Assembly (NCBI RefSeq): GCF_958450345.1 | Contig: NC_088781.1 | Coordinates: forward strand, 46,673,357 to 46,737,356 | Direction of reading: 5' to 3' | Length of the DNA stretch: 64,000 bases | DNA from: Calliphora vicina | Taxonomy: Eukaryota; Arthropoda; Insecta; Diptera; Calliphoridae | Shown here: positions 1-11,361 of the stretch, one piece after another | How positions within the stretch are numbered: the stretch's first letter is position 1 | Layout: every line of letters starts with the position of its first letter | Notes under the pieces: generated by a model | Told to the model about the DNA's origin: nothing | Seen by the model: only the letters and a program-made list of their open reading frames with translations | The model's database searches: none | Program-made: the position numbers and the translations under genes

Positions 1-65
1 GGGAAATCCCGATCCCGAAAAATCCCGGGATTTTCGGGATCGGGATTTCGGGATTGGCATCCCTA
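1..65. mobile_element. Terminus of a hAT-like element, cut by window edge
   Basis: The stretch consists of GGGATT/TCGGGAT words that fold on themselves. Read from the other strand it starts TAGGGATGCCAATCCC, a start typical of one group of hAT terminal repeats (family knowledge). If the end is at base 65, the 8-bp target duplication would be ATTATTAC at 66-73. The other end lies outside the window, so this cannot be tested here. Confidence 0.5.
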
Positions 66-523
66 ATTATTACCCACCATCAATATGTAATTTTGTACAG
101 AATTTATTACTTTAAACGACTTATGTCGAAATACATGTTAATACCATTGTACATAAACTTGAAAAGTTCTTTTTAATTTCAATGAAAAACAATAGTTATT
201 TAAATTTTTATACGCTTCACCAGGAGTGGCAAGTTTGTCATTCCGTTTGTAATTTCTACATTTTTCAATAGCGGCCCCACAAAGTATGTATATTCTTGAT
301 CGCTATAGATAGCGAAATCGACATAGCCATTCTTGTCTGTCCGTCTGTATGTTGAAATCAACTTTCCGTAGCACCCAAATAACTTACATACATGATTCAT
401 ACATCAAAATATCGCAAATTCTTCCAACTCGGCTACTATTTAAAATCGACAAAATCGATCTATAAATGGCTGAGATATAAGGAAAAAATGAGAAAACCTA
501 GATTTTTGGCCTATTTTTGATCT
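66..523. repeat. Dispersed GTCY-type repeat, copy A (5' part)
   Basis: This shares long similarity with 3250-3342 plus 4777-5179 (copy B) and with 14568-14950 (copy C). Shared blocks include the aagtatatatattct region, the tagcgaartcgayatagcc block and the CTGTCCGTCTG microsatellite at about 336-348. That layout is like the mini-me elements of Diptera (family knowledge; assignment inferred). No coding potential. The copy is broken at base 523 by a Tc1-type MITE and resumes at 1045. Confidence 0.75.
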
Positions 524-524
524 A

Positions 525-1044
525 CAGTGGTGGCCACCAATTTAAGACAAATACTTGAATTTTTTTCATCAACTGAATTTTAAGTGCGATAGAGCCAAAA
601 TAAAAGGACCTCTAAGGGTATGAAATTTATTATTAATGTTTCTAGTTTCTGAAAAATGTTTGGAAAAATCGGTAAAACATATATAGACAAAGATATGTGG
701 AAATACGTTGACCCACCTCAGCGAACATCCGCTGTTAATAACATGATATGACCGAAACTAATGGAACTAAAAATACGAAATATGGTCCGAATATTTTATA
801 ATAATAAAAATATAATGATATAAATGTGAGAAAATATGTTTATTTAAAAAAAAAAATTGTTGGTCAAGTTGTAGAAAAATTTTATGTGTTCATGGTGAAT
901 ATGTATGTACACAGTCGAATAAAACACACTTGTGTGTTAAAACAGTCCTCATGCATACATATTTGTGGAAATATTTGAAAAAATAATTGACAATTACATG
1001 GAATTTAGCAAACAATTTTTGTCTTAAATTCCTGGCCACCACTG
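525..1044. mobile_element. Tc1/mariner-type MITE (520 bp)
   Basis: Terminal inverted repeats begin CAGTGGTGGCCACCAATTT on the left and CAGTGGTGGCCAGGAATTT on the right (reverse strand), about 28 bp with two mismatches. TA dinucleotides flank both ends (523-524, 1045-1046). Copy B of the host repeat has the uninserted site, reading tttttgatctatatc near 5134-5148. The TIR sequence and TA target are those of Tc1-like elements. There is no transposase, so it is a non-autonomous derivative. Confidence 0.9.
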
Positions 1045-1079
1045 TATATATTCAACGCATAGCTCTGATGAATTCGTGG

Positions 1080-2301
1080 CAGAGCTGTAAATGAATCATT
1101 CTTTTTTGATTTTAATTCATTATGAATTAGCTAAATTTTGAATTAATTCATTGAATTGAAAAAATGAATTGAATGAAATTTGAATCAATTCAAACGAATT
1201 AGGCAGAAATGAATTTCAATTCATTTCTAATTCAAATGAATTTGTAAAAATGAGTTGCAATTCATTTACAATTCATTTGAATTGAATTGATTTTGAATTA
1301 ATTCAAATGAATTAGAAAAAAGAATTAGCAATTCAAATGAATGACTCGAAAATGTATTGCAATCAATAAAATTCAAGAGCAGATCTCTAGGGGGAATGAA
1401 AGATTTCTCCTACCAAAATGAAAATATCCAGTACAAAAATTGAAAAGCCTTGTCCTGTATACGCGCATGATCAATAAAAACATGGTGTTTGGGGTTTATT
1501 TCTTCAAGAAGAACTGATTTTTATTTTGAAATACGCTGAACGACAAAACATATTTAATATTCAAGAAGCAATTAATAATTTTTGAAATTTTGTGACCCAC
1601 GACCACCCAACGACAAACTTTTTGCTAATATTTATATTATATTTATTTCAAAAAAATAAAACTATCTTCCAAAAATAATCAAAAATCAGGAAAAATAACA
1701 ATGTATGTAGTTCAAAACACAATTGAGTTTCATAAATAAGGCTAATTAGATTTAATTAGAATGCACCATTCACCTTAAACAATAATAGCTTTTCAAAATT
1801 ATTATCTGAAAGTGATCCACGTTTAGGGATGTTTAGAATAGAGGCGTACGAAAATAATCTTTCAACGCCAGCTGACGATGGTAACGGCGCATTATATTTA
1901 AAGAAAGACTTTTTAACCGTCGATTAATTACTGCATACTTGATGACTTTGAACAATCTGCTAAATATGCTGCGAATTTCGCGTCGGAGTTGGAAATGAAT
2001 TGCTAATTTTTTTCTAATTCATTTGAATTAATTCAAAATCAATTCAATTCAAATGAATTGTAAATGAATTGAATTAATTCAACATCAATTCAATTCATTT
2101 GAATTGGAAACGAATTGCAATTCATTTTTACCAAATTCATTTGAATTAATTCAAAATCAATTCAATTCATTTGAATTAGAAACGAATTGCAATTCATTTT
2201 TACCAAATTCATTTGAATTGACTCAAATTTCATTCAATTCATTTTTTTGTGTGAATGATTCGCGAATTAATTCAAAAATGAGTGATTCATTTACAGCTCT
2301 G
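1080..2301 (-). mobile_element. hAT element (1.22 kb) with degenerate GAATT-rich arms
   Basis: The ends are CAGAGCTGTAAATGAATCA and its near-perfect inverted copy, flanked by the exact 8-bp duplication ATTCGTGG (1072-1079 and 2302-2309). Eight-bp duplications and CAGAG ends are hAT hallmarks. The outer 250-300 bp on each side are long arms made of degenerate ATTCAAATGAATT words. The centre keeps the last part of a transposase on the minus strand. Most of the gene has been deleted, so the element is not autonomous. Confidence 0.93.
1756..1923 (-). pseudogene. hAT transposase C-terminal fragment
   Basis: Read on the minus strand, 55 codons stay open and end at a stop at 1756-1758. They contain APLPSSAGVERLFSYAS followed by LSDNNFEKLLLFKVN, the signature of the hAT C-terminal dimerisation domain (V-E-R-x-F-S, then L-x-x-x-N-F-E-K-L-L). 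A stop lies directly upstream and the catalytic part is missing. It sits between the two arms of the 1080-2301 hAT element, which it confirms as hAT. Non-functional relic. Confidence 0.85.
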
Positions 2302-2309
2302 ATTCGTGG

Positions 2310-3249
2310 AAATTGGTTTAAACTTCACTATTGGTATTTTTTTTTCAAAGTTTTCACGTTCTTTGCAATTTTTTGTAAAAATGTCTGTGGTCATGATTTA
2401 CCACCATCAATATGTTGAAACAGGTGTCTGAATGGCAGTTCATTCATATGCAACATACAAATGATATACAATTAGGGTCTACCCAATCCTTTTTCTAGTA
2501 ATCGAATATGCAATTAACAAATTTTGTGATATACCCTTATCCAAGAAAAATATTTTAATGTTCATAATTATTCTGTTTCTTCACAATTCGACTGATCATA
2601 TTCAAGTTCAGATGCACTGCACAATATATCTGGCTAGTAATATCCATTTGTGTAACCGTTCTTTGGTATGTTATCAAAATTCGTTCTCCAGCATGTATTT
2701 TTTGGCTTCTATTTCTTTATATGTTGGCTCTTTTTTAGTTTCCCTCTCATATTTAAGGCTATGACTGGTCCACTCATAAAATTTCATCAGATCTGCATAG
2801 GTTGACAATATATTATACTTCAAATCACACAAAACAAAAAATAAGAGACACTTCCTACTATTCTTGTTACGCCCCATTTCTCAGATTATGAAAACCAAAT
2901 AAATAATAGCACTTTTTCCGTAACTTATCGAAATATGTAGAAAACTCAATAAAACAATTTTTAGGGTATTTGTATAAAAAAAGTAATATGTAAATACGTG
3001 TTCTGCTGAAATGTAACAGTACAAATCCGGATTTGAATTCTAATATTTTATATTGGTATCTGTAGTTAATATTATTTCGCATAAAAAAGTATTATTAATG
3101 TGATGTAAAAAATTTACTCTTTCTAAAAATCCGGAGGCAGTAAAACTTAAAATAATGCAATATAATTTTAGATACATATTAAGTACACCATTTGGCACAT
3201 TTTTATCGCTGAGCCTTTCAAAAATTTTAGAAAAAAAGAAATTTTGACC
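2310..3249. other. No gene seen; AT-rich sequence
   Basis: Short open frames on both strands have no recognisable motif. The piece atttaccaccatcaatatg near 2397-2415 repeats a word found at 70-88, which suggests an older duplication of the start of the dispersed repeat. Confidence 0.5.
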
Positions 3250-3342
3250 CACCCTAATGGGGACTTGAATCAGTTATGTCCGAACTGTACAGAATTTATT
3301 ACTTTAAATGACTTATATCGAAATACATGTTAATACCATTAT
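3250..3342. repeat. Dispersed GTCY-type repeat, copy B (part 1 of 3)
   Basis: This matches 92-153 of copy A (gtacagaatttattacttta and following). The copy is split by a hAT element at 3343-4768 and by a Foldback-like element at 5180-6130. It continues at 4777-5179 and 6131 to about 6330. Confidence 0.75.
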
Positions 3343-4768
3343 TAGGGTATTCGAATTATTCGATTTTTCTCTTGTTCGAATAAAACAAGTAATTCGAATA
3401 AGAGATTTTAGCTTGTTCGAATAATTCGATCACACGCTTAAAATTAATCGAATTATTCGAATAATTTAAATTTTTTTAAAAAAGTATCGAATGAAGTTTT
3501 GATGTCGCTTTTTAAATATTTTATTGTTAAAGAAAAACAAAAAATAACGTTAAAGTTAACAATTCAAGTATTGATAATGTTAAAAAAACTTTCGAAAACA
3601 AAGTCCATCTTTAAATTTTCAACAGAAATATTCTGATCAGATTAACTCCCGAACAATCTACAAAACAATTGACTAGTTTCCGTTTTGGAGCTATGCTTTA
3701 AAAAATTTGAGTTAGTTGGACATGATCCTGAATTAAAATACAATATAAAAGTATTAAGAACTTTTTTATGTCGTTCATTAATTCGGGGTTTAAATTGAGT
3801 AACTAATTCTTTAGTAAATTAATTATTCACTATTTCAAAATTATTTATAACAAATTGTATTATACATCAAGCTCTATCAACGTTGCCGAATCTTTGCTTA
3901 ATAAAGTGGTCTTGGGGAATTACACAATAAAGGGAATCTGTCCAAAGTTTAATGTCATTGTCAGTGATCGTGGCTAATTTGAAGTCAGGCAGTGCATGAT
4001 TGACGCATTTACAAATACGCAAAAAGTATATTGCCAAAATCATTTATAAGACGAACTCCATGCTTTTCTTGCAACAAAACGTTAGTTTGCAATATTTGTG
4101 TTTATCATTCGATTTATTAAATATTTTGCAATACTTAAGTACGCGGTTAATAACATCACTTATATACATATATTTTACGATCATGGCCTTCATCTATTTC
4201 AATGTAGTCATTATATATCGTCCTCAATATCAATTTCCACGACCGTTTCAAAATCACATTCTCCATCACATTCAACTCCACTTTAATCTAAGTTAAAATT
4301 TTGATTATTAATTTCGATTCTTCTAATATTTCGCCAGCTAAATAACAAATATTTTATTCCGTACCTTTTATTTTCATTGGTTCAAGTCCTAAGTCAAACA
4401 TTTTTAAAGATTCGTTTCTAGAATTGTAACTTATTGCAGTATTATTTATATATTTATAGAAGGAGCTATCGGAACACTCATCTACAGTGATTCAAAGTCC
4501 CTTTGTCTTTAGTTATTTGTCGAATTTCAGAAACAATACAATTTTTGTGAGTCATTATTACTTATTTAAATTTAAAAATTATGAAAAATTTTAAGCAATT
4601 TAATAAATTTAAATATATATGAATATTTATTCGTTTTATTCGATTATTCTACATAAAATTGTTCGAATTATTCGTTATTCGAAAATGGCCATTTTTAAAT
4701 TGTTCGAATAATTATTCGTAAGAAATTATTCGATTAATCGAACGATCATTAGTCGAATGAATACCCTA
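3343..4768. mobile_element. hAT-type element, TAGGG ends (1.43 kb)
   Basis: The ends are TAGGGTATTC and GAATACCCTA, flanked by the exact 8-bp duplication ACCATTAT (3335-3342 and 4769-4776). The subterminal regions are rich in TTCGAATAATTCGA words on both sides, giving long degenerate inverted arms (about 3350-3470 and 4620-4760). Inside, the minus strand is open from about 4031 to the stop at 3867. It reads ...FKLATITDNDIKLWTDS..., which may be transposase debris, but I cannot assign it firmly. Confidence 0.88.
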
Positions 4769-4776
4769 ACCATTAT

Positions 4777-5179
4777 ACATGAATTATACTCTGCCACAAA
4801 ATAACACTTTTTGGCAGAACTTGAAAAGTTCTTTTTAATTTCAATGAAAAAACAATAGTTATTTAAATTTTTATACATTCCGTGTGTAATTTCTAAATTT
4901 TTCATTAGCGACCCCACAAAGTATATATATTCTGGATCGTTATAAATAGCGAAGTCGATATAGCCATTCCCGTCTGTCCGTCTGTATGTTGAAATCAACT
5001 TTCCGTAGCCCCAAATAACTTACATACATGATTCATACATCAACATATCGGGAATTCTTCCGGCTCGGAAGAATTCCACAAAATCGGTCTACAAATGACT
5101 ATAAGAATGAGAAAACCTCGATTTTTGGCCTATTTTTGATCTATATCAACAACTAAGTCATTAATATATTGACAATATT
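4777..5179. repeat. Dispersed GTCY-type repeat, copy B (part 2 of 3)
   Basis: It includes the shared aacttgaaaagttcttttta block, the agtatatatattctggatcg block and the CGTCTGTCCGTCTG microsatellite at about 4970-4984. Its unbroken stretch near 5110-5150 is the empty-site reference for the MITE in copy A. The last nine bases, GACAATATT (5171-5179), are the left target duplication of the next element. Confidence 0.8.
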
Positions 5180-6130
5180 GGTGGCATGTCTCAGTGTCCA
5201 TTGACATAATGTCTATGGACATTATAACACCCCATAAAGTCCATGGACATTATGTCATTTCGGTAGTGTCATAATGTCCATGGACACTATGTCACTTTGC
5301 TTATGGATATTATGACACTTTTGAAAGTGTCATAATGTCCAAATTTTGTTCAGAACAACTAATTTTTATAAAATTTTTGATCCTAGTAATAGTTTATATT
5401 TTCATATATTAGAAATCTTCATGTATCGAAGCCGCCTGCCGCCTGCCGCGTTCCATGGAGGAGATAGCCCTTAAAATGGCTGCAGGCCGCCAATAAAAAA
5501 TACCTTTTTCTGCGATACCGAATAGTTGCTCGCCATGCTACTGAGTGCAAAAAACTTGTCTTTGTAAATATAGTTTTTCTGCGTGGCGGCCTATGGCCGC
5601 TCTTAGGGACTTTCTTCTGCATATAACGCGGCAGGCGGCTTCGCTAAATAAAGCCTTTCTTGTAAATAAATTATTAAAAAGTATTTTTTGAAGTCAAAGT
5701 TCTTAAATTTTTTATTGAGCACTCTTTTTTTGTAAAATTTATTCCTAAATTCATATTTATATTTTACATTACCAATTTTAACACTTTAACACTTTTACTT
5801 TTTTAAACTTTAAATTTGTGAAGTCTGAACTCCACAAAATTCAGATAACTTATAACTAAAAATCGCAGCTATCGCCTTATTACTACTTTAAATTTACAAC
5901 GGTAAATTCGATAGAAGTTAAATTAAAACATAAATACTTAAATTATTTTTTAAATATCATGGACATTATGTCACTCCAAAAGTGTCATTATGTCCATGGA
6001 CTTTACGACACTTTACATATGGACATTATGACACCACCAAAATGACATAATGTCCATGGACATAATGTCATCTTTTGGAGTGAAATGATGTCCATGGACA
6101 TTATGTCAATGGACACTTTGACATGCCACC
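5180..6130. mobile_element. Foldback/MULE-like element (951 bp), 9-bp TSD
   Basis: The tips are GGTGGCATGTC and GACATGCCACC, with the exact 9-bp duplication GACAATATT at 5171-5179 and 6131-6139. Each arm (about 160 bp) is made of repeated palindromic CATAATGTCCATGGACATTA modules. Long, internally repetitive inverted arms plus a 9-bp duplication are the structure of Drosophila Foldback elements (family knowledge). The middle (5350-5950) is AT-rich and carries a separate GC-rich insertion. No transposase remains. Confidence 0.88.
5427..5643. mobile_element. Nested GC-rich inverted-repeat element (217 bp)
   Basis: The ends are CGAAGCCGCCTGCC and an inverted partner ending GGCAGGCGGCTTCG. The left side has one extra GCCTGCC copy. 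Base composition is far richer in G+C than anything around it. I see no clear target duplication, so the mechanism is unknown. The 67-codon minus-strand frame across it matches nothing I recognise. Confidence 0.7.
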
Positions 6131-6340
6131 GACAATATTGATATCTAATGATTGATATTTCAAAGCCATTGCAACGATGTATATAAGGCTATATAGTAAG
6201 TTGGACCTACAATAGGTCTAAATGGGGAAAAATATTTTTTAACACGAATTTTTTTTTACCAAAAATATTTTTTTCACAAATAAATTAAAAAAATTTTTTT
6301 TTAAAAACATTAAAAAAAAAACATTTTCAACAAATTTTCC
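6131..6340. repeat. Dispersed GTCY-type repeat, copy B (part 3 of 3)
   Basis: It aligns with 14945-15060 of copy C: gatatctaatgatngatatt, the gcaacratgtatataag block, the ttggacctacaa block and the aaaaatattttttaac block. It ends in poly-T/poly-A tracts. Confidence 0.75.
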
Positions 6341-7794
6341 ACGAATCTCTTCTTACTCAGTGAAGTAGTTGATCTGAAAAAACCTACATTTGAACCACCC
6401 CCAATTCATCATTGTGGAAACTACAAACTGTTTGACATACTTATAAACTTATACCAGGAATGTACTTAATACTTTTTAACTTTAAATGATTATATAATTT
6501 AAAATTGTTCCAAAAAATTACTTCTTCTTGTTGCATATTTTTTTTTAAAAAAGAAGCCTAAGGACTTCCACAAAATCCAATTTCTAGGACAAATTTTACA
6601 TCACTTACAAAGCTCTTGTTTAAATTTCATAAATAATACTATAAAATATTTAACAAAACATTTCATTTATGCATTCATCTACATTATTCATACTCATATT
6701 TCCACTTGTCTTTATAAATTATTTATATGTAAAATTAAAGCAACAAACTGAAATGAGTAAAAACAAAACAAAAACACAAAATATTGCACCAAAGAGATTC
6801 ATTTAAAAGTTTTATTCAAAAAAAAAGTAGGTTTTTCAGCGTTATATAATTTAAAAAAAACAACAACAGCAACTACAACAATATGAATTTAACACTGACA
6901 AGTGTTTATGAAGTGGGTTATAAAAGAACTTCGGCATACTTGTGGGCTGTTTGAAGTGTACAAATTCTTAGCATACTTTAAGGCTTAAACAAAACAGCGT
7001 CACAAACAGGCCAAGATAACATAAATGAAAAAAGCTATGAAATTATTATGGCAAGCTAAATTTAATGGGCCAAGAACTTTATAAAAATCTACTAATATTT
7101 AAATATTTAAAAACAAAAATAAAACAAAAATTTTATAAAATAAAAAAAATGAAAATTAAATATAAAATTTTCTTGCCATTAACCTTGAGACAAATAAATG
7201 CGTATTGACAACATTTTGCTACAATGTCTCATTTTGATTTCTTTTGTATAATTTTGTCATTTAGCTAAAAATACATATAAAAAAAAACACAGCCAGCAGA
7301 AAAATGTAGATTTTGTATGCAAATATTGTTAAATGAAAAATATTTGAATACATGAATAGATTTTTATCAATAATTTCAGAGATTTTCAGCAATATGATGT
7401 TTCAGCAGACAAAACAGAATTATAGACAGTCAAGCAAGTCAGTAGCTGTTATTATGAGTAGATTATTATAGATAAGTTGTATTGAAATTATGGAAAATAA
7501 AGAAATAAAATAAAATAACATTTTTAAATGAAGCTATTTTTTCCTGTGAATCATCATTTCAAAGTACACATTCATATGTATTTGCATAGGTAATTTGGCG
7601 AAAATTCTAATGAAACTTAAAAGACATTTCAAATATGTTTCATGTGCTATTTTAATACCAAACGTATGAGTAATATTTAATCAGTGTTTTGAATTATTTA
7701 TTGCTCATACTCTAATTCATCCAGCAAAAACAAATTAAAGTTGTTCAAGAAGAATGGATATTTTCATGCAATAATGAGAGGAGTTATTAGCCAA
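6341..7794. other. No gene seen; A-rich sequence
   Basis: I found no credible coding frame, RNA gene or transposon ends. The word AGCATACTTTAAGGCTTAAA near 6969-6988 recurs at about 27601 and 27642. Confidence 0.5.
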
Positions 7795-8704
7795 CACTGT
7801 CCAACAACTTGAGACTTTTTGATTGGAACAGAATAGCGACAATGTAATTCTGAAAGGACATGAAAGGACATTTTTGTAGAATAAACTTACAGTCCACCTG
7901 GTATTAATTTTTTTTTACAGTGGGTCAAAGTTTTCATTTTTTGATCGAAGGGAGCAGTATACTAACTGAAAAAAATGTTCTAAGTTAATATCTGAGAGAA
8001 TTCTTATGGTCAGAGTTATATTATGGAATTTTATGGGGATCATTTTTGTGGAAGATCTTAACCCTCTAGCTCCTCTCTTTAGGGGTCAATTTGACCCTTT
8101 TTTGAGAAAATCAAAAAAAAGTCCTTTCAAAAAGGACATTTAAGGATTCAAATATTCTACGAAAATTTTTGCCGTAACATTTTAGTGGGGGTCACCAAAG
8201 ATACCAAAGTTGTAAATAAAGCTCTTTACGATTAATTAGCAAAATTACACTCCACATTGGGTCCCACATTTTTAAAAAAAATCGCAAAAAAATCTGTTTA
8301 TGATCCGAATGAGCTGATATTTAAAATATAAATAGCCCTAGAGAAGATCTACAAAAATATATATTCATATGTAGATTATCGCTTTAAGGTCAAGATTTAT
8401 TTAGGTTTTTTTATTTACTCTTTTTTTAATTTTGTTCGATCTTTTTTTAGTTTTTTAGATATGTCGGTCCTACGGTATTTCGAAATTGTTTTTTTTTTAA
8501 ATATCACCTATATTCGCGATAAAATTTCGAATACTATAAAGTTAGTATACTGCTCCCTTCGATCAAAAAATGAAAACTTTGACCCACTATAAAAAAAATT
8601 CAGACCAGCTGCACTATAAGTTTATTCTACAAAAATGCTCTACTCAACATGCGCTTTCAGAATTATAGGATCGCTATTCCGTTTCAAAATGCTGTTGGAC
8701 AGTG
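7795..8704. mobile_element. Long-inverted-repeat element (about 910 bp), no clear TSD
   Basis: Arms of about 190 bp mirror each other. The left begins CACTGTCCAACAACTTGAG. The right ends in the matching GCTGTTGGACAGTG, and the inner parts share GATCGAAGGGAGCAGTATAC almost perfectly. The left and right flanks do not show a clean duplication. The interior near 8280-8360 contains a piece of a dispersed family also at 47.7, 61.2 and 62.2 kb (tgatccgaatgagctga). No protein is encoded. Confidence 0.75.
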
Positions 8705-9053
8705 TTATTAAAGGAACTTTTAAGCAAGCTAAACATATTTCACAATTCCGGGTATTAAATTTTTGCATCTGTTCAAGGCGATCGCACATTTTGTTTCATA
8801 ACTTTCTTTCTACTCAATCAATTTTGCTGATTTTCAATACCAAACTTTTTAGGATAGTAGTAAATACTCCAGGCTAAGCTTACTAAGTTCAGTTATTTAT
8901 TTTACACTGTAGCGTGATTTAAACAGACTTATATAGGATCAGAAATACTACGTCTACAATACTACGAATTTTGTAGGAATAAACTTTGTAAAATTAAAAG
9001 TGAAATTACTAGCATATCACCCGCTACTTCGTTAGCACATATTTTGTTATTAA
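8705..9053. other. No gene seen
   Basis: Unique-looking AT-rich sequence between two repeats. A short open frame that starts inside the preceding element has no recognisable motif. Confidence 0.45.
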
Positions 9054-9797
9054 AACAAGTAAGAAAGTATGGTCGGTCAATCCTGACCATATAATACCCT
9101 ACACTAAGTAAAAGAGCAAAAACATTTTTCTTTTAAAATTTCAATAATTTATATTTTTGAGTGATTTTCGGAAGTGGGCCTTATATGGGGGCTATGACCA
9201 ATTATGGACCGATCACCATGAAATTAGGTCGTATGATTTATGTCTATATGAAAGTTTACTATGTTGAATTTTGTGAGTATACCGACATTTTTAAGCGATT
9301 TATGCACGTTAAAGTGAATTTCGGAAGCGGGTCTATATGGGAGCTATGACTAATTATGGACCGATCGTAACAAAATTTTGTTACATGATTTTTCTATATA
9401 TAAAACTTATTTGGAGCGAATTTTGTGTAGATACATGTATAAATTAAACATTTATGACCGATAAAGTCCAATTTCGGGAGGACATTTGTATGGGGGCTAG
9501 GTGAAATAATGGACCGATTTCAGCCAGTTTCAATAGGCTTCGTCCTTGAGCCGAAAAAATAATATGTACCAAATTTGATTGAATTATCTTCAAAATTGCG
9601 ACCTGTACTCTGCGCACAAGGTTTACATGGACAGCCAGCCAACCAGACGGACGGACGGACATCGTTTAATCGACTCAGAAAGTGATTCTAAGTCGATCGG
9701 TATAATTTAAGGTGGGTGTTAGACCAATATTTTTGGGCGTTACACACATCTGTACAAACGCATAATACCCTCACCACTATGGTGGTGTAGGGTATAA
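9054..9797. repeat. GTCY/TATAA-type dispersed repeat (second family)
   Basis: It starts AACAAGTAAGAAAGTATGG and ends GGTGGTGTAGGGTATAAAA. It carries GACGGACGGACGGAC at about 9648-9662 and three internal copies of a module with ATTATGGACCGATC preceded by TATGGGGGCTA. The same family lies inverted at 49828-50941 and in pieces at 28709-28912 and 31852-32283. The GACG microsatellite and TA-rich end fit mini-me-like dipteran elements (inference). Confidence 0.8.
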
Positions 9798-9939
9798 AAA
9801 AGTATATCAATGTACAATTAAAAAATGTGTTATTTATGTGTTATTTATGTTATTGATTAGCAAATAACGTTTGTACATAATTTTCCAAATATTTAATCGT
9901 CCTATTCCATCCGAATTCTATTTAATTTAATTTTTCCAG

Positions 9940-11125
9940 CTCCATTATTATAGAAAATTACAGAAAAGTACCTTAAGAAAAAGTACTATAAAGCCCCCAC
10001 AGCATTTCCACTCGATCGATTCTATATAAGCTTTATTTCATGTTACTGATTTCGTTGGTGAAGAAAATACAAAAACTACAATTAGAATAACGAAAAAGTA
10101 CCATATATTCTTAGATTTTTGAATTCTCTAAGAATATATGGTACTATTTTGTTATAATAAACAAAAAGTTCCATATTGTCACTACTTCTAGATTTGGGTC
10201 CATATAAACTAAGCATAATGTTTCTAAGTTCATTGGTGAAAAAAATATAAAAAAGTACCATAAAGTCCGCCTTTAAATTCTCACTCATTTAGAACCATAC
10301 ATGCTTAATTTTATGTTTATAGGTTCATTATTATAGAAAATTCAAAAAAGTATCATTACAATAAAAGTAAGATGAAGTATCCCCTTCAATTTTCACTCAG
10401 ATTTCAATTTGTCTGTGTCCATTATTACAGAAAATTCAAAAAAATACCTTTTGTGGTTTCCCACTCACTCGGGTCTATATAAGCTTCATTGGTGAAGAAA
10501 TTACAAAAAGTACCATCCCAATAGAAAAAATGTACCAAAAAATCTCCCCCTAGAATTCTCACACACTTAGGACCATATAGCTTAATTTCATGTTTCTAGG
10601 TCCATTATTATAGAAAATGCAAAAAGTACCATTAGAATAATGAAAAAGTACCATGAAGTATCCGTTTGAATTTTGACTCACATAGGACCATATACGCTTA
10701 ATTTTATGTTTCTAAGTCCATTTTTATCGAAATTTCAAAAAAGTACCATTGGAATAAAGAAAAAGTACCAAAAAACCAACACTTGTTGTTTCCCACTCAC
10801 TCGGGTCCATATAAGCTTCATTTCTTGTTTCTAGGTTCATTGGTGAAGAAATTACTAAAAGTACCATCCGAATAGAAAAAAATTACCAAAAAGTCTCCCC
10901 CTAGAATTATCACTGACTTAGGACCATATAGCTTAACTTAATGTTTCTAGGTCCATTATTATAGAAAATTCAAAAAGTACCATTAGAATAATGAAAAAGT
11001 ACCATGAAGTATCAGCTTGAATTTTGACTCACATAGGACCATAATCGCTTAATTTCATATTTCTAGGTTCATTTTTATAGAAATTTCAAAAAAGTACCAT
11101 TAGAAGAACAAAAAAGTACCTATAG
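9940..11125. repeat. Degenerate tandem repeat, about 115-bp unit
   Basis: Units carry GGACCATATA, then TTTCTAGGTCCATTATTATA, then one or two AAAAAGTACCATTAGAAT words. Landmarks of the unit fall at about 10571, 10686, 10805, 10922 and 11037 (spacing 115-119 bp), and further copies are recognisable back to about 10.0 kb. Every third unit is most alike (10554 versus 10900, for example), giving a higher period near 350 bp. No coding frame persists. Confidence 0.82.
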
Positions 11126-11361
11126 TTCAGATCTCACATTGTGGTACCTTAATATTGTACCCTATTCCTAACACTAACTTCACTCAGATACATATCAGCT
11201 AACTTTAATGTCGATAACTGAAATAATTTAAAATATTAAAAAAGCACCATTAGGAGAAAAGTACCAATTTCCCTTTTCCTCCTTGAACACCCCTCAAGTT
11301 TGAAATCTAAAAATATTATAACGATTAAAAAATATATCAAACGATTAAAATCTGCCCAATA
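11126..11361. other. Degenerate AAAAGTACC region
   Basis: Loose AAAAAGTACC-like words continue from the tandem repeat, but no period is clear. No gene. Confidence 0.4.

Noticed and set aside
2104..2418. 104-codon frame with a repeated NSFELxxxxNSF pattern
   Set aside because: It is the translation of the degenerate GAATT-rich arm of a hAT element. The repeat is at DNA level and the frame runs out of the element.
5419..5622. 67-codon frame over the GC-rich island
   Set aside because: Arises from the inverted-repeat island, where GC-rich codons lack stops. No motif and no promoter context.
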